Assembly (NCBI RefSeq): GCF_003325475.1 | Contig: NZ_CP029495.1 | Location: 186,001-250,000 of the forward strand | Direction: 5' to 3' | Source of the DNA: Chromobacterium phragmitis | GTDB lineage: Bacteria > Pseudomonadota > Gammaproteobacteria > Burkholderiales > Chromobacteriaceae | DNA length: 64,000 nt | Made by a program: the position numbers and the translations under genes | Notes under the pieces: generated by a model | Told to the model about the DNA's origin: nothing | Database searches by the model: none | What the model saw: the letters and a program-made list of their open reading frames with translations, nothing else | Part shown: in pieces, positions 42,517 to 50,808 of the stretch | How the letters are laid out: each line of letters opens with the position of its first letter | Position numbering within the stretch: position 1 is the stretch's first letter

Positions 42517-42993
42517 ATGTCATCGGAACACCCGTGCGAAATGGTGGCTGCCACGCAGGAGCCATTCCCGCTCACATCGCGTGACGCCACTATCAGCCTG
42601 TCCATCGAAAAGCCCACCGGGCCGGCATTGCAGGCCCAGACGGCCGGCAGGCCGCGCCAGGTTTACTTGCGGGTGGAGCGCGTCACCGGCAAGGGAGCGC
42701 CGCCTGGTTATGAAATCTACCTGCACGCCACGGGCGAGGATCATCCCGGCCGCCGCGAAGAACTGTGCGCCGGGGTCCTGCCGCTGTTCGGCTTGGACAA
42801 AGCCTCGCGCCAGGGAACCGGCCATGCCGGCACCGGCTTGCACTACGTGTTCGACGTCACCGAGCTGATGGCGCTGTTGGAGCGGGAGCCCGGCTGGGAC
42901 CCGAAAGACCTGCGCGTCACTTTCGTGCCTCGCCGACAAGCCAAGCCCGGCACGGAAATCCGAGTGGGACGGGTCAGCCTGTATTACGAGTAA
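42517..42993 (+). CDS. Tyrosinase-associated domain protein
   Basis: A 158-residue soluble beta-rich protein: VYLRVERVTGKGAPPGYEIYLHATGED, LPLFGLDKASRQGTGHAGTGLHYVFDVTELMALLEREPGWDPKDLRVTFVPRR. The block resembles the C-terminal domain fused to some bacterial polyphenol oxidases. As a separate gene 29 bases after the tyrosinase, it may cap the copper site or help with copper loading. The role is inferred from position and similarity. Confidence 0.7.
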   Translation: MSSEHPCEMVAATQEPFPLTSRDATISLSIEKPTGPALQAQTAGRPRQVYLRVERVTGKGAPPGYEIYLHATGEDHPGRREELCAGVLPLFGLDKASRQGTGHAGTGLHYVFDVTELMALLEREPGWDPKDLRVTFVPRRQAKPGTEIRVGRVSLYYE

Positions 42994-42997
42994 GGGC

Positions 42998-43756
42998 ATG
43001 CCCGCCCTCCTCGCCGACACATCTGGATTGGCATCGACGCGCTGGCGGAAACTATTCGCGCGTTGGCTGCGAGACTGCCCGGAATGGTGGGTGCTGGCAT
43101 TGTGCGCGGCCGCCTGGCTTTGGCTGCTGAGCCTGTCTGGCATGCCTTGGCTGGACGATATTTGCCGCGTCGACGCAGGCGGAACCAATCTTGTGCGAGC
43201 GCTGCAGGGCTCGATAGACGACGCGATGTTGCCAATGACCGCCGCGATGATGCTGCCGCTGGCCGCCGGCCCCGCCCGCTATGCATCCTTGCGCAGCCTG
43301 TGGCGCCGCCGGCACCTCGCCATTTTCCTGGTGCTGTGCGGCTACTTGGGACTGTGGCTGGCGGCCGCCCCGCCGCTGCATGCGCTCTCCGCCTTCATCG
43401 GGTTGATGGCGGGCGATCCGTCCATCGCCATGGCCGTCGCCGTTGCGGCAGCCGCGCTCTGGCAGAGCAGTCCCTTCAAGTCCGCCGCGCTGGCCGCCTG
43501 CCATCGGGGCCGCGCGCTGGCACCTGCCGGCGCGGCCGCGAATCGTGACTGCCTGATTTACGGCGCGCAAAGCGGGATCGCCTGCCTGCGAAGCTGCTGG
43601 CTGCTGATGCTGCCGCCGCTGGCGAGCGGCCATAGCCCGACCGTCATGATAGAAATCGCTGCGCTCGCGGCCGCTGAACGCTACCGGGGGCTGCCGACAA
43701 CGATTTCCAGCGCGCTGCTGCTAGGCCTGCTCTTCGCTTGGCGAATCTGGGGCTGA
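42998..43756 (+). CDS. DUF2182 integral membrane protein
   Basis: A 252-residue membrane protein with about five hydrophobic segments. The DUF2182 signature is DDAMLPMTAAMMLPLAAGPARY, which puts methionines next to MLP in the first conserved loop, and NRDCLIYGAQSGIACLRSCWLLML holds a conserved Cys pair. Family members are proposed metal-binding membrane proteins. It starts five bases after the tyrosinase-associated gene, so it is the third gene of that operon; copper handling for tyrosinase is a reasonable inference only. Confidence 0.8.
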   Translation: MPALLADTSGLASTRWRKLFARWLRDCPEWWVLALCAAAWLWLLSLSGMPWLDDICRVDAGGTNLVRALQGSIDDAMLPMTAAMMLPLAAGPARYASLRSLWRRRHLAIFLVLCGYLGLWLAAAPPLHALSAFIGLMAGDPSIAMAVAVAAAALWQSSPFKSAALAACHRGRALAPAGAAANRDCLIYGAQSGIACLRSCWLLMLPPLASGHSPTVMIEIAALAAAERYRGLPTTISSALLLGLLFAWRIWG

Positions 43757-43760
43757 GCCG

Positions 43761-45239
43761 TCACTCCGCGTCGAAACTGTCCAGGGAACACATCGTCAAT
43801 CGCGCTTGCCCGCCGTAAAAGCTCGCCACCTGCTCCAACGCGCGGTGCCCCAGTTCCATCATGTAAGCCATGCTGTCGAGCGCCCGGCGCTGGGCGGCGG
43901 CGCCCAACAGCGACATCTCGCGGAAAAACAGCTGCGGCAGCGCCGCGAAACCCTCATCCGCCCCCCCCTCTCCCGAACCGGCCTGCGAATAACAGGCTCG
44001 CTCCTCGGCTACCCGCCCCTCCTGCATGCAGGCCAGGCTTTTCATGCCCAAGCCGCCCTCGAAAGCCGTCAGCGCGGCGAGATAGCCTATCGGATCATAG
44101 CGGCCCAGCACGGTGAAGGCATCGACATAAGCCTGGAACAACGGCAGCGGCAACGCTTGATCCAGCCAGGCTGCCGGCACGCCCAGCGCTTCGCATACCG
44201 AACGGCCATACACTTCCCGTCCCAACTCCTCCTGGAAATAGCGGTGCACATGCTGCTTCAGCGGCAAGCGCATGCGCTTGATCATCAACGGCGCGATGAT
44301 CTCTGCGAAGCGGCGGGAGACATGGTATTGCTCGATGAACAGGCCCTGCACCAATACGCCGCTATCGGCGCCTTCCCGTTCCATGCGGCGCGCGAGGCCG
44401 CTTTCCCCCAATTGGGCGAGGCCGGACCGTCGGCACTGCCTGGCGCGACGCATGAAATTGACGCCGCTGTCGGCCATCGTCGGAGACGGCCAGCCGGGCA
44501 GCAGCCGATTCGCCCGCGGCGCCGGCGCCATCCGCACCAGTTCGACCAGGCATAGCAAATAGGCCTCTTCCTGAGTCGGGCAATAGAAACCCATCACATC
44601 GGGCCGCGCCACCCGGCCCTGCGCCTCCATGGCGTTGAGCGGCAAACCGGCAGCCTCGGCGAAACCCTGCAACACGCGGCGCCACAAAGGAATCAATTGC
44701 GGCAAATTGTCTTCCAGATACAGCTTTTGCAGATGGAAAGTCTGCAGGGCGAAATTGTCGGCCCACTCCGGCGCACCGACCTCTCCCAGCGAAAAGGCGC
44801 CCGCAACCGGAGGCGGCTCGTCCAGCAGCCTCAGCATCGCCAGCGCGATGGGCGCATGCAGTGCAGCCCGCTCGCCGCAAACCGCCAGCAAACGACACAC
44901 GCAGCGCTGGATCAGCGACTCTTGCTCCAACCGGCGCATTTCCAGCGCCGAGCGCCCGGCGGGCGCGTCACGAATCAAGGACAGCTCGTCCAACTGTCTG
45001 GCCAGCGACAGCTGCCAGGGCTGAGCGGTGCCGGAATGGATGTCGAACCAGATTTCCGAGCCCGGATTCGCCATCGCCAGCACGCTGTCCAGCACCCGGC
45101 CGCCTTCCACGCCGTTGAACGCCAGCTTGTATTCGTTGGCGTCGGCAGCCAGCACCACGGTATTGCCATCCGCGTCGAGGCGGGCGCTGAACGATACCAA
45201 CTGCGGCGCCCGGTATTGATTGATGCGCCAGGTTTCCAT
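43761..45239 (-). CDS. Haem-oxygenase-like diiron-type protein (putative)
   Basis: A 492-residue cytoplasmic protein, start ATG 45239 with AGGAG 7 bases before it. Large helical segments include LYLEDNLPQLIPLWRRVLQGF, VQGLFIEQYHVSRRFAEIIAPLMIKRMRLPLKQHVHRYFQEELGREVYGRSVCEAL and LTAFEGGLGMKSLACMQ. The H-x-x-YFQEELG block suggests the haem-oxygenase-like iron-binding fold of the iron-containing redox enzyme family. A smaller beta-rich N-terminal domain precedes it (residues 1-75). I am not certain. It is convergent with the DUF2182 gene, 4 bases apart. Confidence 0.5.
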   Translation of the reverse strand: METWRINQYRAPQLVSFSARLDADGNTVVLAADANEYKLAFNGVEGGRVLDSVLAMANPGSEIWFDIHSGTAQPWQLSLARQLDELSLIRDAPAGRSALEMRRLEQESLIQRCVCRLLAVCGERAALHAPIALAMLRLLDEPPPVAGAFSLGEVGAPEWADNFALQTFHLQKLYLEDNLPQLIPLWRRVLQGFAEAAGLPLNAMEAQGRVARPDVMGFYCPTQEEAYLLCLVELVRMAPAPRANRLLPGWPSPTMADSGVNFMRRARQCRRSGLAQLGESGLARRMEREGADSGVLVQGLFIEQYHVSRRFAEIIAPLMIKRMRLPLKQHVHRYFQEELGREVYGRSVCEALGVPAAWLDQALPLPLFQAYVDAFTVLGRYDPIGYLAALTAFEGGLGMKSLACMQEGRVAEERACYSQAGSGEGGADEGFAALPQLFFREMSLLGAAAQRRALDSMAYMMELGHRALEQVASFYGGQARLTMCSLDSFDAE

Positions 45240-45483
45240 CGCAAGCTCCTGCGTGGGCCGGCGCGGAACAAACGGCCGGCTCGTGGTCCAGGGGCATGTC
45301 ATGGACAGCGCCCCGCCGGCCCCAGCTCTGCGCGCAGAACAGGACCGGCAATTCTTATCTTATGCCGAGCGCCCTCCCGTCCGCAGAACCAGAAGCTGTC
45401 ATAAATAACTGTTTTTAAAACAAAAACAAACAACAAAAGAGGTGAAATAAATTCGTCCCATCGCTCGCCAAGCCCCTCCCCGC

Positions 45484-45511
45484 TTGACTTGGCCCCTCTT
45501 ACGGCTATAAC
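45484..45511 (+). promoter_or_regulatory. Promoter for the CTQ-oxidase operon
   Basis: TTGACT and TATAAC with a 16-base spacer lie in the 428-base control region, about 150 bases before the first gene. Confidence 0.6.
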
Positions 45512-45544
45512 CAGCACATGCCGGATATTCCACATGGCAAGTAT

Positions 45545-45566
45545 GGTTAAGCAATACTACTTAACC
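45545..45566. promoter_or_regulatory. Operator-like inverted repeat GGTTAAG-N8-CTTAACC
   Basis: Perfect 7-bp arms lie 28 bases past the predicted transcription start region of the CTQ-oxidase operon promoter. A second inverted repeat TCCGTC / GACGGA lies 9 bases further on. Either may bind a regulator. Confidence 0.4.
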
Positions 45567-45667
45567 GGCATGATCCGTCATCAAGACGGACCACAATATC
45601 GCGGTATCGGGTCGGCAACACACCAGGCAGCAGCAGTCATCCTGACCATGTCTTGGGAGAGCCAACC

Positions 45668-46513
45668 ATGAACCTCAGCCAATTCCAGCGCGCGTCCGCG
45701 CCGCTGTCGCAAAGCCTGGACCATCTCGGCCCGCTGGCCGAACTCGCCGGCCATTGGACCGGCCACGGCTACAATATGATCGCCGTGCCCGACCATCAGC
45801 ACGGCCAGATCTTCCGCCTGATCGTCAACGCCACCACCGAATCCATCAGCTTCACCCCGATAGGCGGCCCGGTGCCCAACCGCGGCTCCAAGCAAAACGA
45901 CATCTTCCTGTATGGCCTGACCTACCTGCAGCAGGTCAACGACGCAGCCACCGGCGAAGGCATCCACATCGAACCCGGCCTGTGGCTGAACGTGCCGGCC
46001 ACCACCGCGCCGAGCGATCCGCCCACCATTGTCCGCCAGGCCACCATCCCCCACGGCGATTCGTTGCTGGCCCAGGGACAATCGTCCAGCGAGGCGCGCG
46101 CGCCCAATATCGCGCCGGTCAGCACCTTGCCCACCCGGGTGGACGGCAAGCCGTTGCCGCTGGGCTACACCGATCCCTACCTGAATGGCCATTTCCCGCC
46201 GGGCTTCGACATGCAGAACCCCAACCAGGCGCTGGTGGACGTGCTCAAGCGCCAGCAGCAGCAACTTGAGCTCAAGGTGGCCAGCACCGTCAACCTGCCG
46301 GTCAGCACCCGCGACGCCGGCGGCATCAGCAACATTCCCTTCATCGTCCGCAACGCCGACGCGGTGGAGATGAACGCCATTTTCTGGATCGAAACGCTGC
46401 AGCGCCCCGACGGCACTCAATTTCTGCAATTGCAGTACACGCAGACCGTGCTGCTGGTATTCGACGAGATCATCTGGCCGCACGTGTCGGTGGCCACGCT
46501 GATCAAGCGCTGA
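45668..46513 (+). CDS. Heme-binding-like (nitrobindin-type) protein
   Basis: A 281-residue soluble protein. The block LGPLAELAGHWTGHGYNMIAVPDH followed by IFLYGLTYLQQVNDAATGEGIHIEPGLWLNVPAT resembles the THAP4/nitrobindin-like beta-barrel group, which bind haem or fatty-acid-like ligands. The C-terminal MNAIFWIETLQRPDGTQFLQLQYTQTVLLVFD closes the barrel. A GGGAGAGCC site precedes ATG 45668. It is the first gene of the four-gene oxidase operon and is followed 42 bases later by the VioB-like gene. The ligand is not known. Confidence 0.7.
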   Translation: MNLSQFQRASAPLSQSLDHLGPLAELAGHWTGHGYNMIAVPDHQHGQIFRLIVNATTESISFTPIGGPVPNRGSKQNDIFLYGLTYLQQVNDAATGEGIHIEPGLWLNVPATTAPSDPPTIVRQATIPHGDSLLAQGQSSSEARAPNIAPVSTLPTRVDGKPLPLGYTDPYLNGHFPPGFDMQNPNQALVDVLKRQQQQLELKVASTVNLPVSTRDAGGISNIPFIVRNADAVEMNAIFWIETLQRPDGTQFLQLQYTQTVLLVFDEIIWPHVSVATLIKR

Positions 46514-46555
46514 GCGCGTCCGTTGTTTGCCCATCCGACGATACGCGGAGGAAAC

Positions 46556-47818
46556 ATGAGCATCGATTCGAGCAAACCCTTCGGCAAGCTGTTCGACCGC
46601 ATCTACGGCCAACCCGGCGCCGAGGACGCGGCAGACCCGCGCAAGCCGCTGCAGGACGCGGCCCAGTTGGCCATCCAGGTGGAAATGACCACCATCCCGC
46701 CCTATCTGACCGCGCTGTATTCGATCAGCGATCCCAACTGCGAGGCCTACCAGCTGCTGCGCAGCGTGATGATGGAGGAAATGTTCCACCTCAACCAGGC
46801 CGCCAATCTGCTGGTAGGAATAGGCGGCAGGCCCAAGTTGACCGGCAGCGCCGCGCCGGTCTATCCCTGTTATCTGCCCCACGCCAACACCAGCACCACC
46901 CCCTTCATCGGCCTGTGCCGGGCGTCGGTGGAAGTGTTCAACGACACCTTCACCGCGATCGAAACCCCGGCGCCGCCGCACGCGCCGCCGCGCGGCGACA
47001 ATTACAGCTACATCGCCCAGCTGTACGACGCGCTGCTGGACGGCCTGGCCGCCTACCCCGACCAGCAGGCGCTGTTCGCGCAGAACGCTGACGCCTGTCA
47101 GCGGCTGGACATCTATCTGGGCAAATTCGGCGGCAAGCCCGTTTTGGTCACCGACCTGGCCAGCGCCCAGCTAGGCGTCCAGCAGATCGTGCAGCAGGGC
47201 GAAGGCAGCGTGCCGGAATCACAATCGATGATCCCCATCGAACCGTGGGCCACCTACAACACCTATGGCGAGCGCACCGATGGCACTTACGGCCCCATCA
47301 TCGGCACGCCGTACGAAATGTCCCACTTCAAGAAATTCCGCACCGTGTCGCTGGACAAGGCCGCCTTCCCGCCCACCTACCCCATCGTCTCCAATCCCAA
47401 GCGCGCCGACTTCACCAATCCGATGGCCATCCAGCTGGCGGAGATGTTCGACATCGCCTACAGCCTGATGCTGGACGCGATGGAGCGCAGCTTCGTCGCC
47501 GGCCACGCCCGCGACAGCTTCTTCACGCTGGGGCTGCCGCTGATGCACCAGGCTCTGCCCAGCCTGGCGCGCAAGCTGATGCAGACGCCGCTGCACAAGG
47601 ACACCGACAGCGACGTCGGCCCCAACGGCGCGCCCACCTATCTGTACCAGCCCGGCAGCAAGCTGGCCGATCTGGAAAAGCGGCTGCCCGCAGCCGTCCA
47701 GGCGGCCAAACAGCAGATAGACGATCCGACCGAGCGGAACGACATGGTCGACGCGCTGGAATGCGTGCGCGACAACATCGGCCGCCTGGCGGCCACCCAT
47801 CCGTCCGCTCACGCTTGA
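46556..47818 (+). CDS. Stand-alone VioB-type ferritin-like protein
   Basis: A 420-residue soluble protein. LAIQVEMTTIPPYLTALYSI and MMEEMFHLNQAANLLVGIGG supply the Glu and ExxH ligands of a diiron ferritin-like fold. This is the same domain family as the C-terminal part of VioB (VDLELSVMLQYLYAAYSI and AHEEMIHYLVVNNLLMALGEPF), the iminophenyl-pyruvate dimer synthase-type family. The long C-terminal part has AIQLAEMFDIAYSLMLDAMERSF. GGAGGAAAC precedes the ATG. It sits between a haem-binding-like gene and an amino-acid oxidase. The reaction is unknown. Confidence 0.78.
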   Translation: MSIDSSKPFGKLFDRIYGQPGAEDAADPRKPLQDAAQLAIQVEMTTIPPYLTALYSISDPNCEAYQLLRSVMMEEMFHLNQAANLLVGIGGRPKLTGSAAPVYPCYLPHANTSTTPFIGLCRASVEVFNDTFTAIETPAPPHAPPRGDNYSYIAQLYDALLDGLAAYPDQQALFAQNADACQRLDIYLGKFGGKPVLVTDLASAQLGVQQIVQQGEGSVPESQSMIPIEPWATYNTYGERTDGTYGPIIGTPYEMSHFKKFRTVSLDKAAFPPTYPIVSNPKRADFTNPMAIQLAEMFDIAYSLMLDAMERSFVAGHARDSFFTLGLPLMHQALPSLARKLMQTPLHKDTDSDVGPNGAPTYLYQPGSKLADLEKRLPAAVQAAKQQIDDPTERNDMVDALECVRDNIGRLAATHPSAHA

Positions 47819-47832
47819 AATCGGGAGACATC

Positions 47833-49656
47833 ATGATCGAATACCGGATCTACCCCGCCATCGGCATCGCCCGCGTCGGCAACGCGCCGGAAAAGTTCTA
47901 TATCGAGCCGGACCGCTACTGCGGCCTGCCCATCATGCCGGACGGCCAGCCCTTCACCCAGCAGGACTTCCGGGACGCCGAGGGCCGGCTGTGCCGCCAG
48001 GCCGCGCGCTTCAAGGTGTACAAGGTGGAAAACGGCGTCAGCGAGGAAGTGACGCTGAAAACCGACGGCGTCCAGGCCATCCGCTGGACCGCCCATCTGG
48101 CCAACAAGAAGCCCAGCTGGTACACCTTCGTCCCGGCCGAAGGAGAAGGCGGCTACGCGTCCAACCACCCGCTGCGCAATCCTCAGGTCGAAGACAGGCA
48201 CACGCTGCTGATCGACGCCGGGCCGCGCAGCATCTCCGGCGCCGGACAGCAAGGCGTGCCATTCAGCAAAAGCACTGTGCCGGAAGGCTACGATGGCGCG
48301 CACTTCCCGCCCAGTCCGCTCTATCCGATGAAGGATTCGATCGACACCTTGGGCGAACTGCGCACCGACCAGGATGGCCGGTTGCTGGTGCTGGGCGGCT
48401 ACGGCGTCTCCGGCTCCGCCGATCCCGACGCCGTCATCACCGACTACGCCAACAACGACGGCTGGTGGGACGACACCTCGGACGGACCGGTCAGCGCGGT
48501 GATCGAGCTCTCCGACGGCAGCCGGATCGAGGCGCTGCCAGCCCACGTGCTGGTGGCCCCGCCCAAGTACGCGCCGGAGGTGCCCAACCTGATCACGCTG
48601 TACGACACCATCTTCGACGCCATGGTGCGCAGCGGCCACTATCCGGCCCTCTATGAAAACGGCTTCTGGAAATCCGGGGCGGATGGCTTCAAGCCCAATT
48701 TTCACACCGAAATCCGCCCATTGCTGGAACGCGCCACCTATATGCCGTGGGTGGCCGCCATTCCGCCCAAACCGCACCATTTCGATTTCGAAAAACTGGG
48801 CGCGACCGGGGCGGACGGCCAGGGCGCGCCGGAATACCAGGGCTTTCGCCAATACATCCTGGACTTCATCCGCCCGCCCTACCAGGAAAACGACATCCTC
48901 ACCGCCAGCGGCGCGACGATGATGCCGTATCTGGCCGGCGACAACTGCCTGGTGCTCAGCACCGCCACCAGCAAGTACATGCGCCTCACCGACACCCAGT
49001 ACTTCATGTTGCAGCAGTGGGTGGGCGGCTGGTTCGTCAACCGGCCGGAGGAAGGCGACGCGGCCGAGAGCCTGACCCGCGCGGCGCTGGACAACTGCGT
49101 CGGCGGACCGTTTTCGCCCGGCATCGAGATGACCTGGATATCGCGCAACCCGGCCATCTACCGCCAGCCCTTCCGCATCCGCAACCACTTCGTGCCCGAA
49201 GGCCCGCTGAGTCTGGACTTCAATCTCAAGCGCGGCATGGAGCCCGGCGACGTCACCCGCTACATGGCCATTCCCTGGCAGGCCGACTTCAACGAGTGCT
49301 CGTCGCAGCCGCTGGACGGCAGGCGGCTATGGTGGTGGCCGGCCCAGCGGCCGGAGTTCGTCTATCTGGAGCCGCAACCGCAACCACGGACGCTGGCGGC
49401 CGCCTCGCCTCCGCCGCCGCCTGACCAGGAAACCGGCAAGCAGGTGCCGTGGCTGGGCACCGACTACGACCAGCTGGCGGGCGACTTCATTCAGTTCGCC
49501 GACGACATCGACATGGTCAAATACTGGTCCGGCCTGGGCTTCGTGATGGAAAAACGGGTGGACGGCGAACGCCGCTTCGTCGAGGTGGAACGGGAACTGC
49601 CGCGTCCGTTCGACCCCGCCCATCCTCCGCAGCCGGAACCGCGCAATGAGCGTTAG
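47833..49656 (+). CDS. LodA-like CTQ-dependent amine/amino-acid oxidase
   Basis: A 607-residue protein of the LodA/GoxA family: cysteine tryptophylquinone enzymes that oxidise an amino acid and release ammonia and hydrogen peroxide. It starts IEYRIYPAIGIARVGNAPEKFYI, the usual LodA-type opening. The crosslink pair is proposed as Cys422 (DNCVGGPFSPGIEMTW) and Trp482 (MAIPWQADF), 60 residues apart, similar to the reported 65 in LodA. PWQADFNEC and WWWPAQRPEF are family motifs. No signal peptide. The downstream gene overlaps it by 11 bases and encodes the modifying flavoprotein. The substrate amino acid cannot be deduced. Confidence 0.87.
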   Translation: MIEYRIYPAIGIARVGNAPEKFYIEPDRYCGLPIMPDGQPFTQQDFRDAEGRLCRQAARFKVYKVENGVSEEVTLKTDGVQAIRWTAHLANKKPSWYTFVPAEGEGGYASNHPLRNPQVEDRHTLLIDAGPRSISGAGQQGVPFSKSTVPEGYDGAHFPPSPLYPMKDSIDTLGELRTDQDGRLLVLGGYGVSGSADPDAVITDYANNDGWWDDTSDGPVSAVIELSDGSRIEALPAHVLVAPPKYAPEVPNLITLYDTIFDAMVRSGHYPALYENGFWKSGADGFKPNFHTEIRPLLERATYMPWVAAIPPKPHHFDFEKLGATGADGQGAPEYQGFRQYILDFIRPPYQENDILTASGATMMPYLAGDNCLVLSTATSKYMRLTDTQYFMLQQWVGGWFVNRPEEGDAAESLTRAALDNCVGGPFSPGIEMTWISRNPAIYRQPFRIRNHFVPEGPLSLDFNLKRGMEPGDVTRYMAIPWQADFNECSSQPLDGRRLWWWPAQRPEFVYLEPQPQPRTLAAASPPPPPDQETGKQVPWLGTDYDQLAGDFIQFADDIDMVKYWSGLGFVMEKRVDGERRFVEVERELPRPFDPAHPPQPEPRNER

Positions 49657-50743
49657 CCGCTATCCGGTGGCGATTGCCGGCGCCGGACCGGCCGGCAGCG
49701 CCGTCGCGCTGGCGCTGCATGCGCTGGGCGTGGAGGCGCTGCTGCTGGACCGGCCGCTGGCCCAGCCCTTCCGCATCGGCGAATCGGCCACGCCCGACGT
49801 CGCCGGCTTGCTGGACAGGCTGGGCGCCGGCCACGCGCTGGACGGCCATCTGCGCTACCACGGCAACCTTTCGCTGTGGGGAAGCGAGACGCCCCGCCTG
49901 GATCACTTCCTGCACCGCGGCCAAGGCCACGGCTGGCATCTGGACCGCGCCCGCTTCGACCAGGCGCTGCGGCAGGAGGCGATGGCGCGCGGCGTGACGG
50001 CGCTGGGCGACTCCGGCGTCGACGGCATCGCGCCTTCCGGCGACGGCTGGCGGCTGCAAGTGCGGGGCTTGGGCGAGGTGGAGGCCAAGGTGGTGGTGGA
50101 TGCCGGCGGCCGGCGTTCGCCGCTGGCCTCCCGGCTGGGCGTGGAACGGCACCGGCTGGATCGGCTGCAGGCGCTGGCCTGCCACGCGCCCAATCACGGC
50201 GGCTTGAGCGGCTACTCGCTGGTGGAAGCCGCGCCTTACGGCTGGTGGTACGCCGCCGCGCTGCCGGACGGCCGCGCGCTGGCGACGCTGATGGTCGACC
50301 AAGATCTGGCGCGCGGGCAGAAGCTGGACCAGCCCGCCCAATTCCTGGCCGCCTGGCGCGCCACCCGGCTGCTGGCCGAGCGGCTGCCGCCGCCCGCGCG
50401 GCTGGACGCCGTGCACGCCTTCGCCGCCCACAGCGGCTGCGTCGCCCGCGCCGCCGGCCGCGGCTGGATCTGCGTCGGAGACGCGCTGATGGGACTGGAC
50501 CCGCTGACCTCGTCCGGCATCAGCGGCGCGCTGGGCGACGCGCTGGCCGCCGCGCCGGCCATCGCCGCGATGCTGGACGGCGACCTGGCGCCGGCGCGCG
50601 CCTACGCCAAACGCGCCGACGACGGTTTCCGCCGCTACCTGGCGGAGCGGAGGCGGCATTACCGGCAGGAAACCCGTTGGCCGGAGCAACCGTTCTGGCA
50701 GCGTCGCGCCTTCGCGCCCGCGGCGCTGGCCGTTTCCGCCTGA
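49646..50743 (+). CDS. LodB-like FAD-dependent protein for CTQ formation
   Basis: A 365-residue flavoprotein with an N-terminal FAD site VAIAGAGPAGSAVALALHALGVEALLLDRP and the conserved GWICVGDALMGLDPLTSSGISGALGDALAAA. It is of the LodB/halogenase-like group. In the Marinomonas system LodB is needed to make the quinone of LodA, so the coupled gene here is expected to do the same. The start overlaps the end of the oxidase gene. A strong terminator follows. It is the last of four co-directional genes. Confidence 0.88.
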   Translation: MSVSRYPVAIAGAGPAGSAVALALHALGVEALLLDRPLAQPFRIGESATPDVAGLLDRLGAGHALDGHLRYHGNLSLWGSETPRLDHFLHRGQGHGWHLDRARFDQALRQEAMARGVTALGDSGVDGIAPSGDGWRLQVRGLGEVEAKVVVDAGGRRSPLASRLGVERHRLDRLQALACHAPNHGGLSGYSLVEAAPYGWWYAAALPDGRALATLMVDQDLARGQKLDQPAQFLAAWRATRLLAERLPPPARLDAVHAFAAHSGCVARAAGRGWICVGDALMGLDPLTSSGISGALGDALAAAPAIAAMLDGDLAPARAYAKRADDGFRRYLAERRRHYRQETRWPEQPFWQRRAFAPAALAVSA

Positions 50744-50763
50744 TCCGCGCCCGGCGACGACAA

Positions 50764-50792
50764 CGGGGCTGCCCGCAAGCAGCCCCGTTTTT
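50764..50792 (+). terminator. Terminator after the CTQ-oxidase operon
   Basis: CGGGGCTGC / GCAGCCCCG with a six-base loop is followed by TTTTT, between the oxidase operon and the convergent vioE. Confidence 0.85.
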
Positions 50793-50808
50793 CTACCCGA
50801 TCCAAACG

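Noticed and set aside
47245..47832. Upstream extension of the LodA-like gene
   Set aside because: It is in a different frame of the ferritin-like gene and low in complexity; the conserved LodA start is at 47833.
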